From Thalassolituus oleivorans MIL-1 (lineage in GTDB: Bacteria > Pseudomonadota > Gammaproteobacteria > Pseudomonadales > Oceanobacteraceae): DNA of 64,000 bases. Both the position numbers and the translations under genes were made by a program. The DNA lies in assembly GCF_000355675.1 (NCBI RefSeq), contig NC_020888.1, positions 3,207,501 to 3,271,500 of the forward strand. The letters are read 5' to 3'. This document shows positions 38,887 to 50,031 of the stretch, in pieces. Below the pieces are notes generated by a model, which saw only the letters and a program-made list of their open reading frames with translations, searched no databases and was not told where the DNA came from. Each line of letters begins with the position of its first letter. The stretch's first letter is position 1.

Positions 38887-39537
38887 TTAGGCGTTAATAT
38901 TTCGTTGGCGCTCAACGGCAGCAGCCATTTGATCAATAATCGGTTGGATTTGGGCATGCTTTACTTTCATAGAGGCACGGCTAGCCACCAAACGCGAACT
39001 GATCGGCGCAATTAAATCACGTGCTTCTAAACCGTTAGCTTTCAGCGTATTACCCGTATCAACAATATCGACGATTAAATCGGCCAAGCCCATGATTGGT
39101 GCTAATTCCATACCGCCATAAAGCTTAATGATATCAACCTGACGCCCTTGCTCAGCAAAATAACGCTTAGCGATATTCACAAACTTAGTCGCAACTTTTA
39201 AACGGCCTGCAGGCATTTCGACATCTTTTAACGCTGCGGTCATCAGACGGCAGGTCGCGATGTTTAAATCCAACGGCTCGCATAAATTGTCGCTGTTGTA
39301 TTCCATTAATACGTCTTTACCAGCAACACCTAAATCCGCCGCACCGTATTCAACATAGGTTGGTACGTCGGTAGCACGAATAACCACCAGCTTAATATGC
39401 TCATGATTGGTATCAAAAATCAGCTTACGACTCTTTTGAATATCTTCGGCCGGATGAATACCCGCTTCCGCTAATAACGGTAAGGTATCATCGAGAATAC
39501 GTCCCTTCGATAGGGCGATTGTCAGTGGCTGAGTCAT
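38887..39537 (-). CDS. hisG: ATP phosphoribosyltransferase, short form
   Basis: First committed step of histidine synthesis. 216 aa: short HisG lacking the C-terminal regulatory domain, so it needs HisZ, whose gene must be elsewhere. Motifs: [30 protein letters not shown] and the PRPP-binding [19 protein letters not shown]. It lies between murA and hisD, as in pseudomonads. Confidence 0.96.
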   Translation of the reverse strand: MTQPLTIALSKGRILDDTLPLLAEAGIHPAEDIQKSRKLIFDTNHEHIKLVVIRATDVPTYVEYGAADLGVAGKDVLMEYNSDNLCEPLDLNIATCRLMTAALKDVEMPAGRLKVATKFVNIAKRYFAEQGRQVDIIKLYGGMELAPIMGLADLIVDIVDTGNTLKANGLEARDLIAPISSRLVASRASMKVKHAQIQPIIDQMAAAVERQRNINA

Positions 39538-39576
39538 GGTATGGCTGATCCTCTCTGTTCTGTCAGCGTCCGATAA

Positions 39577-40848
<1,272 letters not shown>

Positions 40849-41082
40849 TTATGCATCGGCCTTTTCGGCTGGCGTAAAGGTGCGGATAGACACAGCGTGT
40901 AAGCTGCCATCAACAATATAAGGATTCAGGATTTTGTACACGTACTGCTGGCGTTTGACAGCATTCAGGCCTTCAAAGGCTTCACCTACGCCCATTATTT
41001 CCTTAACGTAGCCATCTACGACGGACCAAGTAACTTCTGGCGCTTCAGATTGTAAAACTTCTAAAATTTCTGCTGGAGACAT
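40849..41082 (-). CDS. ibaG: BolA-family protein IbaG
   Basis: 77 aa from ATG 41082 (MSPAEILEVLQSEAPE). BolA fold with the conserved loop LNAVKRQQYVYKIL and the GSLHAVSIRTFTP end. IbaG-type BolA proteins pair with monothiol glutaredoxins in iron-sulphur cluster handling. Its position between mlaB and murA is conserved. The longer frame to 41118 lacks a ribosome-binding site. Confidence 0.9.
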   Translation of the reverse strand: MSPAEILEVLQSEAPEVTWSVVDGYVKEIMGVGEAFEGLNAVKRQQYVYKILNPYIVDGSLHAVSIRTFTPAEKADA

Positions 41083-41200
41083 GACCGCTCTACCACTTAA
41101 TACTTGCAAAGCCGGCAATCATAGCGGATTTCTTGATCAGGGCGAAGTGATACCCGTGGATTAGACCGTAACTTTTGGTACAGCCCTAAGTACGAACAGG

Positions 41201-41509
41201 CTAGGCCAGCAGTGGCTCGAATACTTCATCAAGATCACTCACCGTCAAAATAGGACGCATATGATCGGGTAAGTGCTCAATACTCAATGTAACCCCACTG
41301 GCATCAGCAACACGCATCCACTCCAATAAAAGCGCAACGCCCGCACTGCTGGCTTGCTCAACAGCACTCATATCAACACTCCACTTACCACCACTGTTGC
41401 GTATCAGCTCAGCGCCTTGGCGAGCTAAGGCTGTCACAGTGGAGCTATTTAAGTCGCCATTAAGATAAGCGTGCTGATTGGATTCCGACTGCAGTTTTGC
41501 CACCGCCAT
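41201..41509 (-). CDS. mlaB: Lipid asymmetry system STAS protein MlaB
   Basis: 102 aa from ATG 41509 (MAVAKLQSESNQHAYL). STAS domain with the WSVDMSAVEQASSAGVALLLEWM core, including the conserved Ser/Thr patch that contacts the ATPase MlaF. It follows mlaD by four bases; mlaC, which lies between mlaD and mlaB in pseudomonads and enterobacteria, is missing. Confidence 0.88.
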   Translation of the reverse strand: MAVAKLQSESNQHAYLNGDLNSSTVTALARQGAELIRNSGGKWSVDMSAVEQASSAGVALLLEWMRVADASGVTLSIEHLPDHMRPILTVSDLDEVFEPLLA

Positions 41510-41513
41510 TGCC

Positions 41514-41972
41514 TTAACCTTCTGCTTTATTAAATAAGAAGCGACCAATCAGCTCTTCAAGCACTAACGCAGATTGAGTGTCATCAATCCAATCACCTTG
41601 TTTCAGATACTCCATTTCTGCGCCTACTGTCAGGCCAATGTACTTCTCACCCAGTAAGCCTGAGGTCAAAATCGCAGCGGAGCTATCCGTCGACAAGGTG
41701 CTCATGCTTTTATTAATTTCCATCTCGACCACCGCTGAATAACGCTCAGCATCAAGATAGATCTTTGTCACTTGGCCAATATTCACACCCGCCATGGATA
41801 CTTTTGCACGTTCTTTCAAACCACCTAGGTTCTCAAAATGCGCCTTTAGCGTGTAGGTATCACCTGTCGACTGCATGGACAATCCGCTAACGCGCAATGC
41901 CATCAACACCAGAGCAATAACACCCATAATCATGAAAGCACCAACGGCCAATTCGATATAACGCATACGCAT
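41514..41972 (-). CDS. mlaD: Lipid asymmetry system MCE protein MlaD
   Basis: 152 aa. One N-terminal membrane anchor (about 7-27) and one MCE domain (about 38-115, LKAHFENLGGLKERAKVSMAGVNIGQV), which forms the hexameric lipid channel ring in the periplasm. The ATG follows GGAGG, which overlaps the end of mlaE. Complete in length for this family. Confidence 0.93.
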   Translation of the reverse strand: MRMRYIELAVGAFMIMGVIALVLMALRVSGLSMQSTGDTYTLKAHFENLGGLKERAKVSMAGVNIGQVTKIYLDAERYSAVVEMEINKSMSTLSTDSSAAILTSGLLGEKYIGLTVGAEMEYLKQGDWIDDTQSALVLEELIGRFLFNKAEG

Positions 41973-41974
41973 AA

Positions 41975-42760
41975 TTAAATGCCTCCTAACATGACCGCAG
42001 TCAAAACGAAATCCAGCCCGAGAACGGCCAATGAAGAAATAACCACCGTTTGAGTGGTTGCTTTACCAATACCTTCTGATGTCGGTACAGAGTCGTAGCC
42101 CTGATATACCGCAATCCAAGTAATCACCATGCCGAACACACAGGATTTAATTAATCCTTTTATAACGTCTTCGTAGAAAACGACAGAAGCCTGCATGTTG
42201 CCCCAGTAGCTGCCGCCATCAATGCCCAGTAAATCGACCGCAACAAAAGCACCACCCCAAATACCAACCGTACTAAAGATAAGAGCTAATATCGGCATAG
42301 CAATCATGCCAGCCCACAAACGCGGCGTAATTACTCGCTTGAGCGGATCAACACCCATCATTTCCATGGCCGACAACTGCTCGGTGGCTTTCATCAAACC
42401 AATTTCGGCAGTTAATGCCGATCCGGCACGCCCAGCAAATAATAATGCGGCAATCACAGGACCGAGTTCACGCAACAAGGTTAGCGATACCAAAGTACCC
42501 AAGGCTGAGTCAGAGCCAAATTTCACTAAAATGGTGTACCCCTGCAAACTCAGCACCATACCAACAAAAAAGCCGGCCACGGCAATAATGCTTAACGAAC
42601 GCACGCCAACCGAATAAATCTGGCGAATAAGATCAGAAAAGCCCGCACTACCGGGGCCACCCCAGCCTAACGAGTTCAAAAATAGCAGCGTGGCACGCCC
42701 TAGCGACTCGATAGTCGACACACCCGACTGGCCCAGCGACTGCAATTTATTCAGCATCAC
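41975..42760 (-). CDS. mlaE: Lipid asymmetry system permease MlaE
   Basis: 261 aa, inner membrane, with the MlaE signatures [21 protein letters not shown]-like [29 protein letters not shown] (shown as [18 protein letters not shown]) and [17 protein letters not shown]. The start ATG overlaps the mlaF stop by four bases (ATGA), so translation is coupled. Confidence 0.96.
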   Translation of the reverse strand: MMLNKLQSLGQSGVSTIESLGRATLLFLNSLGWGGPGSAGFSDLIRQIYSVGVRSLSIIAVAGFFVGMVLSLQGYTILVKFGSDSALGTLVSLTLLRELGPVIAALLFAGRAGSALTAEIGLMKATEQLSAMEMMGVDPLKRVITPRLWAGMIAMPILALIFSTVGIWGGAFVAVDLLGIDGGSYWGNMQASVVFYEDVIKGLIKSCVFGMVITWIAVYQGYDSVPTSEGIGKATTQTVVISSLAVLGLDFVLTAVMLGGI

Positions 42761-43569
42761 TGGCCTCCTGAAAGTAAATCATGACGGTAGTCTGGTGCAG
42801 GATAATGGAACGGCACAGGGCCATCAGGATCACCATTTAAGAATTGTCGTACTTCTGCGTTACCGCTTTGACGTAGCTCTTCAGGCGAACCAAAGCCAAT
42901 CACTTTGCCACCCGACAACAAGCATAAGTAGTCGGCAATCGAACACGATTCATCAACATCATGCGACACCAACAAACTGGTTAACCCAAGCGCTTCGTTT
43001 AAACCGCGAATCAAACGTACAATCATTCCCATAGAAATGGGATCAAGACCGGTAAACGGCTCGTCGTACATAATAATTTCAGGGTCCATCGCAATCGAAC
43101 GCGCTAACGCCACTCGACGAATCATGCCACCCGATAATTCAGCAGGCGATAAATCGCGAGCACCACGTAAGCCGACCGCTTCAAGCTTCATTAGTACTAA
43201 GTCGCGAATCATAGACTCTGGTAAGTCGGTGTGAACACGTAACGGAAAAGCGACGTTTTCAAACACACTTAAATCAGTAAACAAACCGCTGGTTTGAAAC
43301 AACATACCCATCTTACGCTTACGTAAATCAAGTAATTCTGTGCGTTTTAACTGAGTAACATCCTGACCGTCCACCACTACAGTTCCGCTATCTGGCTTCA
43401 ACTGACCACCGATTAAACGCAACAGAGTCGTCTTACCTGTGCCACTGGGCCCCATGATGGCGGTGATTTTGCCTTTCGGAAAATCCACATCGAGATTGTC
43501 ATATATCAGCCGATCTCCTCGACTGAATGACAACCCACGAATGGACACATATGGTTGCTGGTCTGACAT
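42757..43569 (-). CDS. mlaF: Lipid asymmetry system ATPase MlaF
   Basis: 270 aa ABC ATPase driving phospholipid movement between the membranes. Walker [12 protein letters not shown] (about 39-49), signature [14 protein letters not shown], Walker [14 protein letters not shown] and the switch His in [10 protein letters not shown]. First gene of the mlaFEDB-ibaG-murA group; divergent from the CaxA gene. Confidence 0.96.
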   Translation of the reverse strand: MSDQQPYVSIRGLSFSRGDRLIYDNLDVDFPKGKITAIMGPSGTGKTTLLRLIGGQLKPDSGTVVVDGQDVTQLKRTELLDLRKRKMGMLFQTSGLFTDLSVFENVAFPLRVHTDLPESMIRDLVLMKLEAVGLRGARDLSPAELSGGMIRRVALARSIAMDPEIIMYDEPFTGLDPISMGMIVRLIRGLNEALGLTSLLVSHDVDESCSIADYLCLLSGGKVIGFGSPEELRQSGNAEVRQFLNGDPDGPVPFHYPAPDYRHDLLSGGQ

Positions 43570-43772
43570 GCGCTAGAAACCTGTAAAAATCTGTGGCTAG
43601 CATAGCTGATTGTATCTAGCAGACCAATGCTTATCCCGCGCCCTACCCATACAGTCACCTTGAACGCTGAGTTGCAATTGCGTGCAGAATTCCCTCGGGT
43701 ACAATGGCCAGCTAATTTCACAAGTCGGTCGCTACGACGTCTTACTCACTCCTACAGGAGCACTACCCGATT

Positions 43773-44729
43773 ATGTATGCTGAATATGGCGCCGTACTGC
43801 TTGGTTTAATTGTTTTAGTGTGGAGCGCCGACAAATTCGTGATTGGCGCAGCAGCCACTGCTCGTCATCTTGGCATGTCACCATTACTGGTTGGCCTTAC
43901 CATTGTTTCGATTGGTACTTCGGCACCGGAAATGTTCGTTTCGGCAATGGCCGCTATTGATGGCGCAGGTAACCTAGCCATCGGCAATGCACTCGGCTCA
44001 AACATTACCAATATTCTGCTGGTTCTCGGGGTCACGGCACTGATCGCCCCGATTGCTCTGCAGCGCTCATTATTAAAGAAAGAACTACCACTACTACTAT
44101 TGGTAAGCATCATCGGCGGTCTCACGCTGATGGATCTAGAACTAAATCTCATTGATGCGGCCATCCTGATCGTGGCTCTTATCATCGCCTTGTACTTAAT
44201 GTTTCTTGATTCCAGCGAAAGCGGCGAAGCGGTTGTCGATGAAGATGAAGCGGCTGAAATCGAAAACACCAGCATGAAATCAGCCATGTTTTGGCTAGTC
44301 ATTGGCTTAGCAGCACTGATGGTGAGTTCTAAACTATTGGTTTGGGGCTCGACCGGCATTGCTCAGGCCTTTGGTGTGAGTGATTTAGTGATCGGTTTAA
44401 CCATCGTTGCCATCGGCACGAGTCTGCCAGAGCTAGCAGCTTCAGTAGCCAGCGCGCTAAAGGGGCATCACGATATCGCCATCGGTAACGTGATTGGCTC
44501 CAACATTTTTAACATGCTAGCCGTCATGCCTATTCCAGGTTTGTTAGCCGTCACGGCGGTAGAGCCCATGGCATTCGAACGCGACTATATGGTCATGATG
44601 GGTGCAACAATTATGCTCATTGCCTTATTCGCACTTAACTACCGTAAGGGCACTATGGGGCGCGTATCGGGTCTACTCATGATATCCGCCTATATTGTTT
44701 ACCTTGTTTCACTTTTCTATACGGCTTAA
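43773..44729 (+). CDS. Calcium/sodium antiporter, CaxA/YrbG type
   Basis: 318 aa, inner membrane, ten helices in two inverted repeats. Both alpha-repeats are intact: GTSAPEMFVSAMAA with NALGSNITNI in the first half, and GTSLPELAASVASAL with NVIGSNIFNM in the second. An acidic loop (EAVVDEDEAAEIE) joins the halves. Homologues at this position (YrbG) exchange Ca or K for Na or H; exact ions are unknown. Six bases before kdsD. Confidence 0.92.
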   Translation: MYAEYGAVLLGLIVLVWSADKFVIGAAATARHLGMSPLLVGLTIVSIGTSAPEMFVSAMAAIDGAGNLAIGNALGSNITNILLVLGVTALIAPIALQRSLLKKELPLLLLVSIIGGLTLMDLELNLIDAAILIVALIIALYLMFLDSSESGEAVVDEDEAAEIENTSMKSAMFWLVIGLAALMVSSKLLVWGSTGIAQAFGVSDLVIGLTIVAIGTSLPELAASVASALKGHHDIAIGNVIGSNIFNMLAVMPIPGLLAVTAVEPMAFERDYMVMMGATIMLIALFALNYRKGTMGRVSGLLMISAYIVYLVSLFYTA

Positions 44730-44735
44730 TTATTT

Positions 44736-45713
44736 ATGACGACTGCACAATTATTTAATTTTATTTCCTCCGCAGAGCGTACGATCAAACTCGAACAGCA
44801 AGCGGTTGCGCGCTTAGCGGATTATTTGGATGAGCATTTCACTCGCGCCTGCCAAATGATTATTCAATGTCGTGGTCGCGTGGTAGTCACTGGCATGGGC
44901 AAGTCTGGACATATCGGCAATAAAATTGCTGCCACCTTAGCCAGTACCGGCACCCCCGCCTTCTTCGTTCACCCAGGTGAAGCCAGTCACGGCGACATGG
45001 GTATGATCACCGCCGCCGACGTCGTAATAGCGCTATCAAACTCAGGCGAAACAAACGAAGTGACTAGCATGTTGCCGTTGCTCAAGCGCATGGGAACACC
45101 ACTAATCAGCATGACCGGCAATCCTTCTTCAACATTAGCAAAAGCGGCCAACAGCCACCTTTATACCGGTGTTGAACAAGAAGCTTGCCCGCTGGATTTA
45201 GCACCAACATCATCGACCACCGCTGCATTGGTCATGGGTGATGCACTAGCCATTGCCTTGTTAGAGGCGAAAGGATTTACCGCTGAAGACTTCGCCTTTT
45301 CACATCCCGGCGGTAGCCTAGGTCGTCGTTTGCTGCTGAAAGTCGAAGATATTATGCACAGTGGCGACCAATTACCCGTCGTGAATACCAGCACACGTTT
45401 ATCCGAAGCACTATTGGTAGTCACATCGAAAGGTTTGGGCATGACCACAGTACAAGATGACAATGGCGGTTTAGCCGGTATTTTTACCGATGGCGATTTA
45501 CGTCGTGCTATCGACCAAGGCGTAGACATCCGTGCCTGCTCAATGAGCGATATAATGACGGCTAATTGTAAAACAACGACGCAGGGCATCTTGGCAGCTG
45601 AAGCATTGAAAATCATGGAAGACAATAAAATTAACGCCTTAGTAGTAAAAGATGAACAACGTACTGTGGGCGTTGTCACCATGCACGATATGCTACGCGC
45701 AGGCGTTATCTAA
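44736..45713 (+). CDS. kdsD: Arabinose-5-phosphate isomerase KdsD
   Basis: First step of Kdo synthesis for LPS: ribulose 5-phosphate to arabinose 5-phosphate. 325 aa: SIS sugar-isomerase domain (about 35-190, GMGKSGHIGNKIAATLA, ALSNSGETNEV, PTSSTTAALVMGDAL) and two CBS domains (about 205-322). Its stop overlaps the lptC start by one base, leaving no room for kdsC, the phosphatase gene usually between them. Confidence 0.95.
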   Translation: MTTAQLFNFISSAERTIKLEQQAVARLADYLDEHFTRACQMIIQCRGRVVVTGMGKSGHIGNKIAATLASTGTPAFFVHPGEASHGDMGMITAADVVIALSNSGETNEVTSMLPLLKRMGTPLISMTGNPSSTLAKAANSHLYTGVEQEACPLDLAPTSSTTAALVMGDALAIALLEAKGFTAEDFAFSHPGGSLGRRLLLKVEDIMHSGDQLPVVNTSTRLSEALLVVTSKGLGMTTVQDDNGGLAGIFTDGDLRRAIDQGVDIRACSMSDIMTANCKTTTQGILAAEALKIMEDNKINALVVKDEQRTVGVVTMHDMLRAGVI

Positions 45714-46282
45714 TGCGTAAACGTTACTTGCTGCTACTGTTAACCTTGATATTTGGCTTAGCCTTAATCGCGGTTGATCGCTACACCCAAGAGCTAAATC
45801 AGCCCTTGAGTGAACAGCAAAGTAACGAAGCCGATTACTATGGAGAGACGCTACTCAACTGGCACTATGGTGTGGATGGTAAACTTGGGCAGACCTTTCG
45901 AGCCCAGCGTTCAGATCACTATCCCCTAATAGGCGTGACCCGTTTTTTCGCACCTATGATTACCACGCGAGATGATCGTGGCCAAATCTGGCAAGTCACC
46001 GCCAAAGAAGGGTCGCTAAAAGACGACGAGCAAGTTATTCGTTTTAACCAGACAGTACGGATCGAGCCCATAAATACTGGCGAACAAACAACCGATGCCA
46101 TGCTGATTGAAACCGAAGCATTAACCTACGATATTCGTGAGCAAATTGCAGCGACCGATTTACTGGTCACCATGACAGGGCCGGGTAGCCGCGCGACCGC
46201 AACAGGCATGACTCTGGATGTTAACCGCCAGCGCATGGAACTGAAAACCGGGGTAAAGACTATTTATGTACCCGAACAATAA
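45713..46282 (+). CDS. lptC: LPS export protein LptC
   Basis: 189 aa bitopic inner-membrane protein that passes LPS from LptBFG to LptA. One N-terminal membrane helix (about 4-22) and a periplasmic beta-jellyroll (LLNWHYGVDGKLGQTFRAQ, RDDRGQIWQVTAKEGSL, VRIEPINTGEQTTDAMLIETEALTYD in part). The start overlaps the kdsD stop (TAATG), so it is translationally coupled. Confidence 0.92.
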   Translation: MRKRYLLLLLTLIFGLALIAVDRYTQELNQPLSEQQSNEADYYGETLLNWHYGVDGKLGQTFRAQRSDHYPLIGVTRFFAPMITTRDDRGQIWQVTAKEGSLKDDEQVIRFNQTVRIEPINTGEQTTDAMLIETEALTYDIREQIAATDLLVTMTGPGSRATATGMTLDVNRQRMELKTGVKTIYVPEQ

Positions 46283-46295
46283 GCACACCAACACT

Positions 46296-46859
46296 ATGAA
46301 AAACAGCGCCCGTGCGTTATTTATTTTGGCCGTGAGCAGCATCAGTCAGCTAGCACTTGCGCTACCCGATGACTGGCAACAAGAAATGACCATATTATCC
46401 GACCGCGCAGAAATCGACCGCAAAGCGGGTACGGTTATCTACGAAGGTAACGTCATTCTGACTCAAGGCACGTTGCGTATTGAATCCGACCGATTGATGA
46501 TTTTACGTAGCGGCAACACGCTCGAAAAAGCCGTAGCCGAAGGCAATAATGGGGAACCAGCGCGCTATCAACAACAAGTGACCGCTGGTAAACCTATGAC
46601 TCGCGCTCATGGTGATCGGATTGACTATTTTGCCGCGCGCCGCCAAGTTACACTGACCGGCGACTCGCAATTAGAACAAGATGGCAACCTATTTAGTGGC
46701 GAGCATATCGTCTACGACATGGACAAAGAAACCGTCAAAGCCGACGGCGGCACACGCAACGACAGCCAAGCTACGCCAGACAGCGGCTCTTCTGGCGATC
46801 GTCGTATTAAAGTTATTATCCAACCGCAACAGGCCACTGATGAAAACGCTGAAAGCTGA
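46296..46859 (+). CDS. lptA: Periplasmic LPS transport protein LptA
   Basis: 187 aa from ATG 46296. Signal peptide 1-25 (ending SQLALALP), then the OstA-like beta-jellyroll that forms the LPS bridge: [32 protein letters not shown] and the [21 protein letters not shown] repeat. The last 20 bases overlap the start of lptB. Confidence 0.94.
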   Translation: MKNSARALFILAVSSISQLALALPDDWQQEMTILSDRAEIDRKAGTVIYEGNVILTQGTLRIESDRLMILRSGNTLEKAVAEGNNGEPARYQQQVTAGKPMTRAHGDRIDYFAARRQVTLTGDSQLEQDGNLFSGEHIVYDMDKETVKADGGTRNDSQATPDSGSSGDRRIKVIIQPQQATDENAES

Positions 46860-47565
46860 ACACCTAGCGAAAAGTTACAACGGCCGTGAAGTGGTAAAAG
46901 ATGTATCCATGTCGGTACACAGCGGTCAAATTGTTGGTTTGCTTGGCCCTAACGGGGCAGGCAAAACGACCTGTTTTTATATGATCGTTAATCTTGTGCA
47001 AGCCGACAAAGGACGTATCAAGATCGACGACGAAGACCTGAGCCACCTGCCTATGCATGGGCGCGCGCAACGAGGAATCGGTTACTTACCCCAAGAAGCC
47101 TCGATTTTTCGTAAGCTCAGCGTGGCCGACAATATCCTCGCAATTTTAGAAACGCGTAAGGATCTAAATCGCAAACAACGATTAGAGCGCCTTGAAGGAT
47201 TGCTCGATGAGTTCCACATTCAGCACATCCGCGCAAGCTTAGGCATGTCGTTATCAGGAGGCGAACGTCGACGCGTAGAGATAGCTCGCGCATTAGCTGC
47301 AGAGCCATCTTTCATCCTACTGGATGAGCCATTCGCAGGGGTTGACCCCATTTCCGTATCCGACATCATGGATATTATTCGGCAGCTGAAAAACCGCGGC
47401 ATCGGCGTACTGATCACCGACCACAATGTGCGTGAGACCCTCGCCATCTGTGAAAAAGCCTATATTGTCGGTGGGGGCCATATCATTGCGGAAGGCACCG
47501 CAGAAGAAGTTTTAGCGAACGAACAAGTGCGAAAAGTTTACTTGGGTAACGATTTCCGCCTTTGA
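46840..47565 (+). CDS. lptB: LPS export ATPase LptB
   Basis: 241 aa from ATG 46840 ([15 protein letters not shown]), inside the end of lptA. Walker [13 protein letters not shown]-loop GYLPQEAS, signature [14 protein letters not shown], Walker [14 protein letters not shown] and switch His ITDHNVRE. It powers LPS extraction with LptF and LptG, which are encoded elsewhere. rpoN follows after 134 bases. Confidence 0.97.
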   Translation: MKTLKAEHLAKSYNGREVVKDVSMSVHSGQIVGLLGPNGAGKTTCFYMIVNLVQADKGRIKIDDEDLSHLPMHGRAQRGIGYLPQEASIFRKLSVADNILAILETRKDLNRKQRLERLEGLLDEFHIQHIRASLGMSLSGGERRRVEIARALAAEPSFILLDEPFAGVDPISVSDIMDIIRQLKNRGIGVLITDHNVRETLAICEKAYIVGGGHIIAEGTAEEVLANEQVRKVYLGNDFRL

Positions 47566-47699
47566 TTCTAGCCCCCTCATCAGGCTATGATCGAATCAAT
47601 CGGGTTTCGTGCTTGCAAGATAGATTCCATAAGCACAGGCTTAGCCTATAATGCATAAACACTATTTTTCTGCCGTAGATAGGTAATCGTTAAGTTTCC

Positions 47700-49205
47700 A
47701 TGAAAGCGTCTCTCCAGTTAAAGATGGGTCAGCAACTGACCATGACCCCTCAGTTGCAACAAGCCATCCGCCTACTCCAGCTGTCCACCTTGGACTTACA
47801 GCAGGAGATTCAGGAGGCGCTCGACTCCAATCCGATGTTAGAAACGGATGAGTACGACGATCCGAATCCTGAGGTAGAAGCACACCGTGGTGAAAAAACT
47901 GAACAAGAACAAAACGAAATAGATCACGAAGCCCGAGAGCGTTCTGAAGACAATCACACGCTCGATGAACAATGGTCTGACGATAAAATTCCAGAAGATC
48001 TACCCAACGACAGCGAATGGGAAGATACCTACCAAACCACTGCCAGCGTTTCCTCCAGCAGTGGTAGTAGTGGCGCAATAAACGACGATTTCGATTACGA
48101 CTCTCGTCATGCCACCACCGATAGCCTACAAGACCATCTTTTGTGGCAGCTTAATCTCACTCCGATGAGTGATACCGATCGCGAAATCGCCTTAATGCTG
48201 ATTGATGGCACCGACGACGATGGCTACTTACACACCACTGTCGACGATATTCTCACCAGCCTTGATCCAGCATTAGAAGTTGAAGAAGACGAAATCATGG
48301 CAGTGCTGCATCGTCTGCAGCAATTTGATCCTGCCGGTGTGTTCTGTGTCGACTTGCGTGAATGCCTGTTACTACAATTGCAGCAGCTACCAGAAGCAAC
48401 GCCTTGGTTAGCAGAAGCCAAACTCGTGATTCGTGAACACATCGAGTTACTCGGCAGTCGTGATTATCCAACGCTGATGCGTAAAGCAAAATTAAAAGAA
48501 GAAGCGCTCAAAGATGTGCTGCGCTTAATTAAAGAACTCAATCCAAAACCGGGCTCAGGCATCTCTCCTGATCAATCTGAATATGTCATTCCCGATGTTT
48601 TAGTGCGTAATATTCGTGACGAATGGCGAGTCGAACTCAACCCCGAAATCGCACCGCGTCTGCGCGTCAATGCCGATTATGCGTCCTTAGTTCGCCGTTC
48701 CGATAACAGCACCGACAACGCTTTCCTCAAAGACCACCTGCAAGAAGCTCGCTGGTTCATTAAAAGCTTACAAAGCCGCAATGAAACCCTACTCAAGGTG
48801 GCAACTAAGATCGTCGAATATCAGATCGAGTTCTTCGAAGAAGGCGAAGAAAAAATGAAACCACTGGTTCTGCACGACATTGCCGAAGCCGTGGGCATGC
48901 ATGAATCGACAATTTCTCGTGTTACCACGCAGAAATTTATGCACACCCCTCGTGGTATTTTTGAGCTGAAATATTTCTTCTCAAGCCACGTCAGTACCGA
49001 TAGCGGTGGTGAATGTTCATCTACCGCAATTCGTGCCATGATCAAAAAACTAATTTCTGAAGAAAATGCCCGTAAGCCATTAAGCGACAATAAAATCGCG
49101 GCATTACTAGGCGACAAAGGCATCCAGGTCGCGCGCCGTACCGTTGCTAAGTACCGCGAGGCCATGATGATTCCGCCCTCTAACGAGCGCAAACAGCTTA
49201 TCTGA
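47700..49205 (+). CDS. rpoN: RNA polymerase sigma-54 factor
   Basis: 501 aa. Region I is the Gln/Leu-rich activator-response segment ([20 protein letters not shown]), region II is acidic (about 55-130) and region III carries the core-binding and DNA-binding parts, with the helix-turn-helix around [19 protein letters not shown] and the RpoN box [12 protein letters not shown] near the C-terminus. Controls nitrogen, motility and other genes with activators. It heads rpoN-hpf-ptsN-rapZ-ptsO. Confidence 0.98.
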   Translation: MKASLQLKMGQQLTMTPQLQQAIRLLQLSTLDLQQEIQEALDSNPMLETDEYDDPNPEVEAHRGEKTEQEQNEIDHEARERSEDNHTLDEQWSDDKIPEDLPNDSEWEDTYQTTASVSSSSGSSGAINDDFDYDSRHATTDSLQDHLLWQLNLTPMSDTDREIALMLIDGTDDDGYLHTTVDDILTSLDPALEVEEDEIMAVLHRLQQFDPAGVFCVDLRECLLLQLQQLPEATPWLAEAKLVIREHIELLGSRDYPTLMRKAKLKEEALKDVLRLIKELNPKPGSGISPDQSEYVIPDVLVRNIRDEWRVELNPEIAPRLRVNADYASLVRRSDNSTDNAFLKDHLQEARWFIKSLQSRNETLLKVATKIVEYQIEFFEEGEEKMKPLVLHDIAEAVGMHESTISRVTTQKFMHTPRGIFELKYFFSSHVSTDSGGECSSTAIRAMIKKLISEENARKPLSDNKIAALLGDKGIQVARRTVAKYREAMMIPPSNERKQLI

Positions 49206-49244
49206 CGATCAACAACGAGCCAGTAGACAAAAAGGAGACTGGGC

Positions 49245-49547
49245 ATGCAAATCAATATCAGTGGTCACCACGTAGATGTAACCGAAGCAATGCAGGGATA
49301 CGTTGAGGAAAAGATGTCAAAGCTGACACGTCACTTTGACAACATCACTACCGGACAGGTTACTCTGACCGTTGAAAAGGGCCGCCAAGTAGCGGAAGCA
49401 ACCATTCACGTTACAGGTACAGATATCCATGCCAAGTCAGAGCATGATGATATGTATGCTGCCATTGACTTAATGACTGACAAGCTCGATCGACAAGTGT
49501 TAAAACACAAAGAAAAAACAGTCGCGCGGCTACACGGACAAGGCTAA
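49245..49547 (+). CDS. hpf: Ribosome hibernation promoting factor, short form
   Basis: 100 aa; ATG follows AAGGAGA. The family fold is clear: MQINISGHHVDVTEAMQGYVEEKM, VEKGRQVAEATIHVTG and DDMYAAIDLMTDKLDRQVLKHKEK. Short HPF helps form 100S ribosome dimers with RMF in gammaproteobacteria. Downstream of rpoN as usual. Confidence 0.95.
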   Translation: MQINISGHHVDVTEAMQGYVEEKMSKLTRHFDNITTGQVTLTVEKGRQVAEATIHVTGTDIHAKSEHDDMYAAIDLMTDKLDRQVLKHKEKTVARLHGQG

Positions 49548-49551
49548 CTCC

Positions 49552-50010
49552 ATGACACTTCGCATTGACGATATCCTCTCACCAACACACACCTTGGTGG
49601 ACGCAGAGGTATCCAGCAAAAAAAAGTTGCTGGAATTCCTAGCAGGATTGGTCGCTGAATCCATCAGCGATAGCTCAGCGGATGAAATCTATGAGCGACT
49701 ACTCGGACGCGAACGTCTGGGTAGTACCGGCATAGGGGAAGGCATTGCCATTCCCCATTGTCGGTTGCCTCAGTGTGAACAGGCCTTTGGCGTGCTATTA
49801 CGCCTTGCCGAGCCAATCGACTTCGACGCCATTGACGGCAAACCAGTAGATTTGGTGTTCGCACTCTTAGTACCAGAAGAAGCAACGGAAGAACATTTGC
49901 AGGTATTGGCAATGTTGGCCCGTAATTTCAATGAAGAGTCGTATCGCAGTGCATTACGTTGCGCTCCGGACAATCGTCAACTATTCCAGCGCGCAGCCGC
50001 CGGAACTTAA
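49552..50010 (+). CDS. ptsN: Nitrogen PTS enzyme IIA (PtsN)
   Basis: 152 aa. Phosphoryl-acceptor His is H69 in GIGEGIAIPHCRLP; PVDLVFALLVPEEATEEHLQVL follows the family. PtsN acts in nitrogen and potassium regulation, not sugar import. Four bases after hpf. Confidence 0.95.
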   Translation: MTLRIDDILSPTHTLVDAEVSSKKKLLEFLAGLVAESISDSSADEIYERLLGRERLGSTGIGEGIAIPHCRLPQCEQAFGVLLRLAEPIDFDAIDGKPVDLVFALLVPEEATEEHLQVLAMLARNFNEESYRSALRCAPDNRQLFQRAAAGT

Positions 50011-50031
50011 TACCACAAGGAATGTAGGCCC

